From assembly GCF_013385425.1 (NCBI RefSeq), contig NZ_JACAQA010000022.1, forward strand, positions 97,713 through 161,712: a DNA stretch of 64,000 nt, read 5' to 3'. Of the stretch, positions 27,695 to 35,926 are shown in pieces (the first letter of the stretch is position 1; every line of letters starts with the position of its first letter). Source of the stretch: Pseudomonas gingeri. Its GTDB lineage: Bacteria; Pseudomonadota; Gammaproteobacteria; Pseudomonadales; Pseudomonadaceae. The translations under genes were made by a program, and so were the position numbers. The notes under the pieces were generated by a model. The model searched no databases. It saw nothing but the letters and a program-made list of their open reading frames with translations, and had not been told where the DNA came from.

Positions 27695-28620
27695 ACCCCG
27701 GCCTCCTGAATCGCCCGGACCACGGTGTCCAGGTTGTCGCTCATTTCCTTCTCGTACTTGTCGGCGCTGTAGTCGCCATAGGAAATATGCGACAGCGGAT
27801 AGATCCGCACCCCCGACTCGCGGCGGATGGTCTCGACATAGGTGGACGGGAAGTCCAGTTCCGAGAAGATCACCTTCACATCCAGCTCGCGCAGTTGGTC
27901 GATGGTCTTCTTCAACTGGCTCGGGCTCGGTTCGATGCCGTGGGCCGGCTCGACCACGGCGGTGACTTCCAGGCCGAACTCCCGCAGCAGGTAGTCATAG
28001 GCCGCGTGCACCGTCGCCACCCGCAGGTCGGCGTTGGGGGCCTGGGTGAGTTTTGCCAGGGCGTCGGCGCGGATCTGCCGCAGGCGCTTGCCGTAGGCCC
28101 GGGCGTTGGCGGTGTAGGTCTTGGCATTGTCCGGGTCGAGCTTGCCGAGTTCCCGGGCAATGTTGTTGACCTGGGCGATGGAGGCGCTGATGGAGAGGAA
28201 GGTGTGCGGGTTGACCACCTTGCCGGCACCCCGCGCGGCGGTGCCGGTGGCCGCCAGCAGCGGCACGTTTTCATTGGCCTCGATCACCGGGATATTGGGC
28301 TTTTCGCTGGCGGCGATCATGCGGTCGGCGAAGTCGTCATGACCGACGCCGTTGACCACGATCACATCCAGCGTGCCGATGCGCTTGATGTCCTCGGCGC
28401 GGGGTTCGTAGGCATGGGGATTGAAGCCGGCCGGGATCAGCGGCACTACTTCGGCCTTGTCGCCGACGATATTCGCCACGTAGCTGTAATAAGGATGCAG
28501 GGTGATACCGATGCGCAGGCGCTTGGCCGGGTCGGCCTGGACCTGGAAGGACAGCAGCAGGGGCGAGAGCAGCAGCGCGAGCAACAGGCGACGGCGGCCG
28601 AACAGAGCGGAAATGGACAT
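27691..28620 (-). CDS. fpvC: Periplasmic metal-binding protein FpvC
   Basis: A 309-residue periplasmic protein of the ZnuA/cluster A-I family. A signal peptide ends near VQA-DPA (residue 30). Possible metal-ligand positions are the conserved His residues in TLHPYYS, NPHAYEPR, NPHTFLS and the acidic SELDFPS loop. In P. aeruginosa FpvC binds iron and transiently associates with FpvF. It is separated from fpvK by 35 bases, the largest gap in the operon. Confidence 0.9.
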   Translation of the reverse strand: MSISALFGRRRLLLALLLSPLLLSFQVQADPAKRLRIGITLHPYYSYVANIVGDKAEVVPLIPAGFNPHAYEPRAEDIKRIGTLDVIVVNGVGHDDFADRMIAASEKPNIPVIEANENVPLLAATGTAARGAGKVVNPHTFLSISASIAQVNNIARELGKLDPDNAKTYTANARAYGKRLRQIRADALAKLTQAPNADLRVATVHAAYDYLLREFGLEVTAVVEPAHGIEPSPSQLKKTIDQLRELDVKVIFSELDFPSTYVETIRRESGVRIYPLSHISYGDYSADKYEKEMSDNLDTVVRAIQEAGV

Positions 28621-28655
28621 GGGTAGACAGTCTTCCCTGGGGTGAGTCGGAAGGT

Positions 28656-29228
28656 TCAGTGCCGATGCTGGCGGGTTACGCCGGCATCGAATTGCGCGAC
28701 CACCCGCTGCCAGCCGCCGGCGATCAGGGCGCTGTCGCTGAGGTCGGCGGGGGCCGCCAGGTTGTTGCTACGGTTGAGCCAGATGTCCGGCGCGGCGTTC
28801 GCATCGTTGCCGACCCGCATCAGGAACGAACCGGCAGTGGCCGTGGCGTGGCTCAGGCCGAAGTAGGCGCGCTGGTCGAGCAGGCGCCAGGCGTGGCCGC
28901 CGCGACTGACCGAGCTGGCGTCCTGGGCAAAGGGGGCAAAGCCTTCTTCGCCGAGTTGCTCGGGGGCGGGCAGGGCCTGCTGGTCCTGTTGCAGCAGGTG
29001 GATTTCGTCGAGGGTGACCCGCAGGTCGGCGTAGATGCCCTGCTCGCCGGCGCTCAGGTCGCGGCGCGCATCCACCTGATAGGCCTCGAGGGTGCTGACG
29101 TTCTGCTTCTCGCCATGCAGCGCCACCACGGAACCGGCGACCAGCAGCACGATCAGGCAGAACAGCAGCACGCAGAGGGTTTCATGGCCGGCCCCGGCGG
29201 GGCGGACGACCTGGGTGGTGGTGTTCAT
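28656..29228 (-). CDS. fpvK: FpvK (DUF6162-type) inner-membrane protein
   Basis: A 190-residue protein with one N-terminal membrane helix (about residues 17-37) and a periplasmic remainder. It matches PA2406 of P. aeruginosa by order and general form. In that species FpvGHJK assist reduction of ferri-pyoverdine; the biochemical role of FpvK itself is not known to me. The C-terminus has a short His-rich tail (RQHRH). The ATG overlaps the fpvJ stop (ATGA). Confidence 0.82.
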   Translation of the reverse strand: MNTTTQVVRPAGAGHETLCVLLFCLIVLLVAGSVVALHGEKQNVSTLEAYQVDARRDLSAGEQGIYADLRVTLDEIHLLQQDQQALPAPEQLGEEGFAPFAQDASSVSRGGHAWRLLDQRAYFGLSHATATAGSFLMRVGNDANAAPDIWLNRSNNLAAPADLSDSALIAGGWQRVVAQFDAGVTRQHRH

Positions 29229-29557
29229 GGGGCTTCGATATCCCCATGGTCAATTTCAACGATATGCCCGGGACCGGCGTCGAACAGCACATAAAAATCG
29301 GTCGCCGGCTTCTTGAAGGTCAGGGTCGAATCCGCGCCCAGCTTGCCCGGCAGCAGGATGCTTTCGTCATAGCCGATCACGTCCAGGGTCACCCCGGTGG
29401 CCGCGCTGCCGTCGGAGAAACCGCCCTTGCATTGAATCTGCTCGGCATCGATCTGCTTGCACTCGCAGATCGGATTGTGGGCCAGGGCGCTGGTACTGAA
29501 ACCGGCGGCCAGCAGCAGGAGGCCGGTGGCAAGCGTCTTGGGTGGCGTGAAGGTCAT
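29225..29557 (-). CDS. fpvJ: FpvJ, small periplasmic protein of the iron-release complex
   Basis: A 110-residue protein with a signal peptide ending at ALA-HNP (about residue 26) and Cys residues in ICECKQIDAEQIQCKGG, an arrangement that might bind metal or form disulfides. The start chosen is ATG at 29557, overlapping the fpvH stop (ATGA); the longer frame to 30037 is a shadow of fpvH. By position it corresponds to PA2405 of P. aeruginosa, needed with FpvG/H/K for efficient iron release. Confidence 0.82.
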   Translation of the reverse strand: MTFTPPKTLATGLLLLAAGFSTSALAHNPICECKQIDAEQIQCKGGFSDGSAATGVTLDVIGYDESILLPGKLGADSTLTFKKPATDFYVLFDAGPGHIVEIDHGDIEAP

Positions 29558-30093
29558 TTCCGCGCTCCTTGTTTGTCCAGCCAGGCAAGGGTGGCCGGGG
29601 AGGCCTGGCGCAGTGGAAAAGAGGCCTGGTGCACCGAACCGTCCCAGCCCTCGAGGGTGATCCACAGTTCGGCATCGTCCTGGGTCCGGTCGGGAATCGG
29701 CACCACGGCATTCATGCGATAGGCGGTGCCGAAGAAGATCACCCCGGCGGCGCGCAGGCTGCGGGGTTTGCCGACGCGCAGGTAGGCGGCCTTGATCTGT
29801 TCGCCGCAAACGTCGCACAGGCGGGCATTGAAGCTTTTCAGATAACCGGCGGGTCCGTCGCGACGCGGTCCTTCGTCCCAGAGTTCGGCCATTTCCAGGC
29901 TCCAGGGGCCGACCTGGATTTGATTGAGGTGCTTGCCCAGGCCGGTGTCGCCACGGAACAGCGCGGCATCGGAAAAGTAGCGCGGCATAAAGCCCAGGGG
30001 GATCAGCACCAGCAGGATATTCAGATGGAAGCGCCACTTGTGCCAGAAGCGGCGGAGGGGCGAGGGCGCCGGCAGCGGGCTGTCCTTGCTCAC
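29554..30093 (-). CDS. fpvH: FpvH, inner-membrane-anchored periplasmic protein
   Basis: A 179-residue protein with one membrane helix near residues 25-42 and a periplasmic domain containing a Cys pair in CDVCGEQ. It corresponds to PA2404 in order. A GTG start at 30093 is chosen because it overlaps the fpvG stop as GTGA, like the other junctions of the operon; the upstream extension to 30279 lies wholly inside fpvG. Confidence 0.82.
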   Translation of the reverse strand: MSKDSPLPAPSPLRRFWHKWRFHLNILLVLIPLGFMPRYFSDAALFRGDTGLGKHLNQIQVGPWSLEMAELWDEGPRRDGPAGYLKSFNARLCDVCGEQIKAAYLRVGKPRSLRAAGVIFFGTAYRMNAVVPIPDRTQDDAELWITLEGWDGSVHQASFPLRQASPATLAWLDKQGARK

Positions 30094-31310
30094 GGGGTCA
30101 CCTCCGGGGTCTCGGTATTCCGCGCCCGGACCTTGGGCGCCGGCGCCCGTTCGGTCTTGCCGCTGCGTTTCAGGGCCTGGGCGGTAGCCAGGGCGGTGCG
30201 CTTGGTCCAGATCAGCAGGCCGCTCAAGACCATCATGCTCAGCACCAGGCCGAAGAAGAACCAGATCAGCTTGATCCACAGGCCGCCGAAATCCCCGGTG
30301 TGCAGGGGCCGCATCGATTCGGTGACGAACTCCAGGTTGTTGCGATCCGAGAGCAGGCGCGATTGTTCGATCTTGCCGCTGTAGGGGTTGATCTGCAGGG
30401 TCTGGTACATCAACGGATAACCGCTACGGCCGCCGACTTCGATGGGGCTGAAGGCATTGCCGGGCAGGCTGACAAAGCTCGAATCGAGCCCGGGAACCCG
30501 TTGCTGGGCGATGCGCAGGGCTTTGTCCGCGCCGAGCATCGGCGCCGGCCGGCCGTCGGGCATCAGCGGCGCGCTGTCATGGGAAATGATCGCCGGGATC
30601 GGCCGGCTGGCGAAGCTGATCTGGTTGTCGGCGAGGATCGCCTGGATCAGGAACCAGGTGCCGGTGATGGAAATCACCGCGATAAACCAGATCGACCAGA
30701 TGCCGCTCAGCCGGTGGAAATCCCCCCAGAAAATCCGCGCGCCGTGGTTGAAGCGCAAGGTTGGCTTGAAGAAGCCCTTCCAGAAACGCTTGTACACCAC
30801 CAGTCCGGTGACCAGCGACGCCAGCAGCGGTAGTCCGAGCAGCGACACCAGGTACCAGCCCCAGCTGTAACCGTTGACGAAAGGCACCAGCCACCAGCCG
30901 TGCAGGGCGCGGGTGAACTGCTTGAAGTCGAACGGCGGGCTGATGCCCTGGATCACCCCGGTATAGGGATTGACGTAGACGATCACCGAACGGCCGTCGG
31001 GGTAGTTGATATCGGCGCGCAAGGCGAAATGCGCTTCGTCCGGGCGAATGATCTGCTGGACGATCACCTCGGGATCGCTCTTGGCGATGGCGGCGATCAC
31101 CTGGTCGAAGCTGAGCAGCGGCGCGTCGTCGAACGGCTTGCTGGCGCGGATCTCGGGATTGGCCAGCCAGACGATTTCCTGGCTGATCACCGCCAGGGTG
31201 CCGGTGACACAGACGATCAGGACAAAGAACCAGATGGGCAGCGCCAGCCAGCCATGGACCAGGAACCAGAGTCTTGAGCGGGATTTCTTCGAGGTGGAAG
31301 GCTTCGACAT
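30090..31310 (-). CDS. fpvG: FpvG, PepSY-type inner-membrane ferri-pyoverdine reductase
   Basis: A 406-residue membrane protein of the PepSY-associated family. Helices lie at about residues 12-42, 145-170, 195-225 and 345-370. His residues at the helix ends (LVHGWLALP, ALHGWWLV, DFHRLSGIWS, PLHTGDFGG) are likely haem or metal ligands. In P. aeruginosa FpvG reduces Fe(III) in pyoverdine to Fe(II) in the periplasm. It is the first gene of the eight-gene fpvGHJKCDEF operon, divergent from the SyrP-like/synthetase operon. A possible PvdS-type box on the minus strand is at 31432-31455. Confidence 0.9.
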   Translation of the reverse strand: MSKPSTSKKSRSRLWFLVHGWLALPIWFFVLIVCVTGTLAVISQEIVWLANPEIRASKPFDDAPLLSFDQVIAAIAKSDPEVIVQQIIRPDEAHFALRADINYPDGRSVIVYVNPYTGVIQGISPPFDFKQFTRALHGWWLVPFVNGYSWGWYLVSLLGLPLLASLVTGLVVYKRFWKGFFKPTLRFNHGARIFWGDFHRLSGIWSIWFIAVISITGTWFLIQAILADNQISFASRPIPAIISHDSAPLMPDGRPAPMLGADKALRIAQQRVPGLDSSFVSLPGNAFSPIEVGGRSGYPLMYQTLQINPYSGKIEQSRLLSDRNNLEFVTESMRPLHTGDFGGLWIKLIWFFFGLVLSMMVLSGLLIWTKRTALATAQALKRSGKTERAPAPKVRARNTETPEVTP

Positions 31311-31431
31311 GGGAAAGCGGGGGCTCGATTTCTAAGGGTGTCATTTGGATAAGACGGATGAGCCTTGGAAAAACGTATAAGGAAATGAAAGTAAATGTTT
31401 CAGCGGTCAAAACCGCCTTGGTCGCCGAGCG

Positions 31432-31455
31432 ACGTTGCCCGGTCCGCCTAATTTC
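31432..31455 (-). promoter_or_regulatory. Possible PvdS-type box for the fpv operon
   Basis: On the minus strand GAAAT, 16 bases, CGT. It differs from TAAAT at the first base. It lies about 120 bases ahead of fpvG and overlaps the plus-strand box at 31449-31472 by seven bases. Confidence 0.35.
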
Positions 31456-31472
31456 CCTGTACGGCCATCCGT
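31449..31472 (+). promoter_or_regulatory. PvdS-type promoter of the side-chain synthetase operon
   Basis: TAATT at 31449-31453, 16 bases, CGT at 31470-31472, in a context CCTAATTTCCC...CCGTT close to the extended PvdS consensus. It is 79 bases upstream of the SyrP-like ATG and would drive the whole 28-kb operon. The rest of the 31311-31550 region shows no other clear element. Confidence 0.6.
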
Positions 31473-31550
31473 TAATCGAAGCACAGCCAAGTGCACGGCG
31501 CATTCGCGCGCCCGGCACTTGCGATCCGAGATCAAGGGAGAAGAGTCGTC

Positions 31551-32525
31551 ATGAACACTGCATTGAGTTTGGATATCCGGCCGCTGCTGACCGGGTCGGG
31601 CACCTTGCCCATGCTGATCCAGGCGCCTGAACCCGGTCTCGACCTGCGCGAGGCGTTCGCCGAATGCAAGCCGCTGATCGACGCGCACCTGTACCGTGCC
31701 GGCGGGATTCTGCTGCGCGGTTTCGAGGTGGGCGGCGCCGAGGCCTTTCGCGAGTTCGCCGCCGGTTTCGGTCATCCATTGCTCAACTACGAGTTCGGCT
31801 CGACACCGCGCAGCAACGTGACCAAGGGGGTCTACACCTCCACCGAATACCCGGCGCACCAGAGCATTCCGCTGCACAACGAGCAGGCCTACACCCTCGA
31901 ATGGCCGATGAAGATCTGGTTCTACAGCATGATCGCCGCGCAGACCGGCGGCGAGACGCCCATCTGCGACAGCCGTGAAGTCTATCGCCGGGTCCCGGCG
32001 CGGATCCGCGAGCGTTTCATCAGCAAGGGCCTGATGTACGTGCGCAACTACGGCAACGGCCTGGATGTGGAGTGGAGCCAGGTGTTCAACACCGAGGACG
32101 AGGCGCTGGTCGAGGCCTACTGCCGGGCCCATTCCATCGAATGCGAGTGGAAGGACGACGGCGAGTTGCGCACCCGCCAGCGCTGCCAGGCGGTGGCCCG
32201 GCACCCGGTGACCCAGGACATGGTCTGGTTCAACCAGGCGCATCTGTTCCATGTCTCGAACCTGCAGCCGGAAGTGCGCGAGACCCTGCTCGATGCGGTG
32301 GATGAGGAAGACCTGCCGCGCAATGTCTATTACGGCGACGGTTCGGCCATCGAGGTCGACCTGCTGGACGAAGTCCGTGGCGTGCTCGACGACTGCACCA
32401 TCAGTTTTCCCTGGCAGGAAAACGATGTGCTGATGCTCGACAACATGCTCAGCGCCCACGCCCGTTCGCCGTTCACCGGCAAGCGCAAGGTGGTGGTGGC
32501 GATGGCCGAGGGGTACGCGCAATGA
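31551..32525 (+). CDS. SyrP-like aspartate beta-hydroxylase (TauD family)
   Basis: A 324-residue Fe(II)/2-oxoglutarate-dependent oxygenase. The iron-binding facial triad is visible as H109-x-E111 (LHNEQ) and the distal His303 (SAHARSP), followed by a basic patch that can hold 2-oxoglutarate. SyrP-type enzymes hydroxylate the beta carbon of Asp while it is tethered to a carrier domain. Here the clients should be the two D-Asp modules in the downstream synthetases, giving beta-hydroxy-Asp as iron ligands. The start is ATG at 31551 with AAGGGAGAAG about 8 bases upstream. The stop overlaps the first synthetase start (ATGA). Confidence 0.88.
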   Translation: MNTALSLDIRPLLTGSGTLPMLIQAPEPGLDLREAFAECKPLIDAHLYRAGGILLRGFEVGGAEAFREFAAGFGHPLLNYEFGSTPRSNVTKGVYTSTEYPAHQSIPLHNEQAYTLEWPMKIWFYSMIAAQTGGETPICDSREVYRRVPARIRERFISKGLMYVRNYGNGLDVEWSQVFNTEDEALVEAYCRAHSIECEWKDDGELRTRQRCQAVARHPVTQDMVWFNQAHLFHVSNLQPEVRETLLDAVDEEDLPRNVYYGDGSAIEVDLLDEVRGVLDDCTISFPWQENDVLMLDNMLSAHARSPFTGKRKVVVAMAEGYAQ

Positions 32526-35500
32526 ATCCGCGGGACGCACAGCAACTGGCCCGCCGTTTTATCGCGTTGCCGGAGGAGAAGCGCAAGGTCTTCCTCGCCG
32601 CGATGGACCGGGAGGGCGTCGATTTTTCGTTGCTGCCCATCGTTGCCGATAACGGCGTCGCCGAACGCGACGGCCTGTCCTATGCCCAGCAGCGCCTGTG
32701 GTTTCTCTGGCAGCTCGATCCCACCGGCGCGGCCTACAACCTGCCGATGGCCGTGCGCCTGAATGGTGTGCTGGAGCTGCCTGCGCTGGAGCAGGCCTTC
32801 AGCGCCCTGGTGGCGCGCCATGAGTGCCTGCGCACCACCTTTGGCCAGGACGGCGAGCGGGCTTTCCAGCGCGTGGCCGAGCCGAGCGCGGTACGCATCG
32901 CGATCAGCGACCTGTCCGCGCTGGCCCCGGACCTGCGCGTGCAGCGCGCCCGGCAAGCCATGGCCGAGGAGGCGGGGCAGGCGTTCGACCTGGAGCGCGG
33001 GCCGTTGCTGAATATTCGCCTGCTGCGCCTGGCCGAGCAGGAACATGTGCTGTTGCTGACCCTGCACCACATCATCGCCGACGGCTGGTCGATGAATATC
33101 CTGGTGGACGAGTTCACCCGTTTGTATGACGGCTGCGTCGCCGGCCAGGCACCGGGTTTGTCGCCCCTGACCGTGCACTACCGCGACTACGCCCTGTGGC
33201 AGCGCAGCTGGCTCGAAGCCGGTGAGCGTGAACGGCAACTGGCCTATTGGCGCGGGCACCTGGGTGAAGAGCATCCGCTGCTCGAACTGCCCACCGACCG
33301 AGCCTATCCGGCCCAGGCCAGTCACCGTGGCGCGCGCCTGGAAGTGCAGGTCGACGCGGATCTGCGCCAGCAACTCAAGACCCTGGCCCAGCGCCAGGGG
33401 GTGACCTTGTTCGTGGTCCTGCTGGCTTCGTTCAAGACCCTGCTATACCGCTACAGCGGGCAAACCGATATCCGTGTCGGGGGCCTGATCGCCAACCGTA
33501 CCCGCAGCGAGACCGAGGGCCTGATCGGCTTCTTCGTCAACACCCAGGTGTTGCGCAGCGAGGTCAGTGGCCAGCAATCCTTCGCCGAGTTGCTGCAGCG
33601 CGTACGCGAGGCCGCCGCCGGTGCCCAGGCCCATCAGGAACTGCCTTTCGACGCCTTGATCGAGGCCCTGCAACCGGCCCGTAGCCAGAGTCACAACCCG
33701 CTGTTCCAGGTGATGTTCAACCACCAGCCGTTGGTTACCGATGTGCAGGGCAAGACCCTCGCCTGCGGGCTGCAGGTGCAGCACCTGGGTGCGGAGGAGG
33801 GGGCTGCGAGTTCGCGGGAGCACGCCGCCGCCAGCGACCTGATGCTGGAAACCCGCGAGGAAGGCGAGCAGCTGTTCGCCGCCTTTACCTATGCCGCTGA
33901 TATTTTCGACGCTGAGACCATTGCCCGTCTGGCCGGGCACTGGCGCAATCTGCTGGCGGCTGTGTGCCGCGATCCGCAACAGGCGGTGGCGCAGTTGCCG
34001 ATGTTGGTGCCCGAGGAAATCATCCAGTTGCTGGGCCATTCGACCGGCAAACCGGCATCGGTCGCTGATCCGATGCTGCTGCCGCAGCTATTCGAAGCCC
34101 AGGTCCGGCGGACCCCCGAAGCCACAGCGCTGATCCTCGCCGAACCCGAAGGTGCACCCCACCTGACCTACGCCGAACTGAACCGCCGCGCCAACCGCCT
34201 GGCCCATCTGTTGCGCGAGCGTGGCGTCGGCCCCGACGTGCTGGTGGGGCTCGCCGTGTCCCGCAGCCTGGAAATGGCCGTGGCCATCCTCGCCGTGCTC
34301 AAGGCCGGTGGCGCCTATGTGCCGCTGGACCCGCAAACCCCCATCGAGCGCTTGCAGCACGTCCTGCAGGACAGCGGCCTGCAACTGTTGCTGACCCAGA
34401 GCCCTTGGCTGGCCAGCCTGCCGACCTTCCAGGGCGGCGAAATCCTCTGCCTGGACCAGCTCGACGACTCGGCCTTTTCCGACCACGACCTGCCGCCAGG
34501 CATCGAGCCGGATTCCCTGGCCTATGTGATCTACACCTCGGGCTCCACCGGCCGGCCGAAAGGCGTGGCGATCAGTCATGTCGCCCTGGCCGAGTTTATC
34601 GCCCGGGCCAGCGAATACAGCCAACTGGTGGACTCCGACCGAGTCCTGCAAATGGCCATCAGCAGCTTCGACGGCTTTGTCGAACAGTTCTTCCCGCCGC
34701 TGTGCCTGGGCGCCTGCGTGGTCCTGCGGGACGGGCGCCTGTGGGACAGTGCGACCCTGCATGACGCGATCCTTGAACACGGCATTACCCTGGCGGACCT
34801 GCCGGCCGCCTACTGGCACCTGCTGGTCCAGGACTGGGCGGCCCGTCCGCCGCAGCACTACGGCGTACTGCGGCAGATCCATATCGGCGGCGAGGCCATG
34901 GCGGTCGACGGCCTGCGTCTCTGGCCGCTCGCCGGCCTGGGCCACGTACGGCTGATCAACACCTATGGCCCGACCGAAGCCACCGTGGTTTCCACCACCC
35001 ATGACTGCTCGGCATTGTTGCCCGAAGACGTGTCCTGGCGCGGTGTGCCCATCGGCCAGGGGTTGCCCAGTCGACGGCTGCTGGTGCTGGACGACGAACT
35101 GAACCTGCTGCCCCAGGGCGCGGTCGGCGAGTTGTATATCGGCGGGCCCGGACTGGCGCGCGGCTATCAGGGGCAACCGGCCCTCAGTGCCCAGCGCTTT
35201 ATCGTCGATCCGTTCAACCCCGGCGAGCGCCTCTACCGCAGCGGCGACCGCGCCCGCCTGCGCGCCGACGGTGCCCTGGAGTACGTCGGTCGGGTCGACC
35301 ACCAAGTGAAGATTCGCGGTTTCCGTATCGAACTGGGGGAAATCGAAGGTCGTCTGTTGCAGTGCCCGGGCGTGCGCGAAGCCGCCGTGCTGGCCCTGCC
35401 GCTGACGGGCGGCACGCAACTGGTCGGCTATCTGGTGGCGGAGCAGGCCGCGGACGCGGCGACCCTGCGCCAGCAGGTCAAGACCTTGCTGCAAGGCTGG

Positions 35501-35926
35501 TTGCCCGACTACATGGTGCCGACCCACCTGCTGCTGTTGCCGCGCCTGCCCCTGACCCCCAGCGGCAAGCTGGACCGCAAGGCCTTGCCGCTGCCCGATC
35601 CGAGCCAGTTGCAGGCCCGTTACCGGGCGCCCCACAGCGAGATCGAACGCAATCTCGCCGAGATCTGGGAACAGGTCCTGCAGGTGCCGCAGGTCGGGCT
35701 CGACGATCATTTCTTCGAATTGGGCGGGCATTCGTTGCTCGCCGCCCAGGTGATCGCGCGGATCAAGGCGCGCCTGGCGGTCAGCCTGCCGTTGCGCAGC
35801 CTGTTTGAAACCCCCTTGCTGGGGGACCTGGCGATTGAAGTGGCGAGCCTGGCCAAGGGCGTCGGCGAGAGCGACTGGGGTGATATGGAGCAGTTCATGA
35901 GTTCGCTGGAGGAGGTGGGAGCATGA
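32522..35926 (+). CDS. Pyoverdine side-chain synthetase I (C-A-T, predicted Lys)
   Basis: Single-module non-ribosomal peptide synthetase, 1134 residues. N-terminal docking-like segment (residues 1-40), C domain with HHIIADGW at 182-189, A domain with YVIYTSGSTG near 667, and T domain with DDHFFELGGHS (Ser1071). Pocket residues read D-G-E-D-H-G-T-V-V; Glu at the 239 position and Asp at 278 suit a basic side chain, most likely Lys. This matches the epsilon-Lys module that opens the P. syringae pyoverdine side chain. It should accept the chain from PvdL. No epimerisation domain. The acidic C-terminal tail and ATGA overlap with the next gene indicate coupled synthesis. Confidence 0.87.
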   Translation: MNPRDAQQLARRFIALPEEKRKVFLAAMDREGVDFSLLPIVADNGVAERDGLSYAQQRLWFLWQLDPTGAAYNLPMAVRLNGVLELPALEQAFSALVARHECLRTTFGQDGERAFQRVAEPSAVRIAISDLSALAPDLRVQRARQAMAEEAGQAFDLERGPLLNIRLLRLAEQEHVLLLTLHHIIADGWSMNILVDEFTRLYDGCVAGQAPGLSPLTVHYRDYALWQRSWLEAGERERQLAYWRGHLGEEHPLLELPTDRAYPAQASHRGARLEVQVDADLRQQLKTLAQRQGVTLFVVLLASFKTLLYRYSGQTDIRVGGLIANRTRSETEGLIGFFVNTQVLRSEVSGQQSFAELLQRVREAAAGAQAHQELPFDALIEALQPARSQSHNPLFQVMFNHQPLVTDVQGKTLACGLQVQHLGAEEGAASSREHAAASDLMLETREEGEQLFAAFTYAADIFDAETIARLAGHWRNLLAAVCRDPQQAVAQLPMLVPEEIIQLLGHSTGKPASVADPMLLPQLFEAQVRRTPEATALILAEPEGAPHLTYAELNRRANRLAHLLRERGVGPDVLVGLAVSRSLEMAVAILAVLKAGGAYVPLDPQTPIERLQHVLQDSGLQLLLTQSPWLASLPTFQGGEILCLDQLDDSAFSDHDLPPGIEPDSLAYVIYTSGSTGRPKGVAISHVALAEFIARASEYSQLVDSDRVLQMAISSFDGFVEQFFPPLCLGACVVLRDGRLWDSATLHDAILEHGITLADLPAAYWHLLVQDWAARPPQHYGVLRQIHIGGEAMAVDGLRLWPLAGLGHVRLINTYGPTEATVVSTTHDCSALLPEDVSWRGVPIGQGLPSRRLLVLDDELNLLPQGAVGELYIGGPGLARGYQGQPALSAQRFIVDPFNPGERLYRSGDRARLRADGALEYVGRVDHQVKIRGFRIELGEIEGRLLQCPGVREAAVLALPLTGGTQLVGYLVAEQAADAATLRQQVKTLLQGWLPDYMVPTHLLLLPRLPLTPSGKLDRKALPLPDPSQLQARYRAPHSEIERNLAEIWEQVLQVPQVGLDDHFFELGGHSLLAAQVIARIKARLAVSLPLRSLFETPLLGDLAIEVASLAKGVGESDWGDMEQFMSSLEEVGA

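Noticed and set aside
31392..31414. TAAAT at 31392 as an alternative PvdS box upstream of the SyrP-like gene
   Set aside because: The bases at the required spacing are CCG/CGC, not CGT; the box at 31449-31472 fits better.
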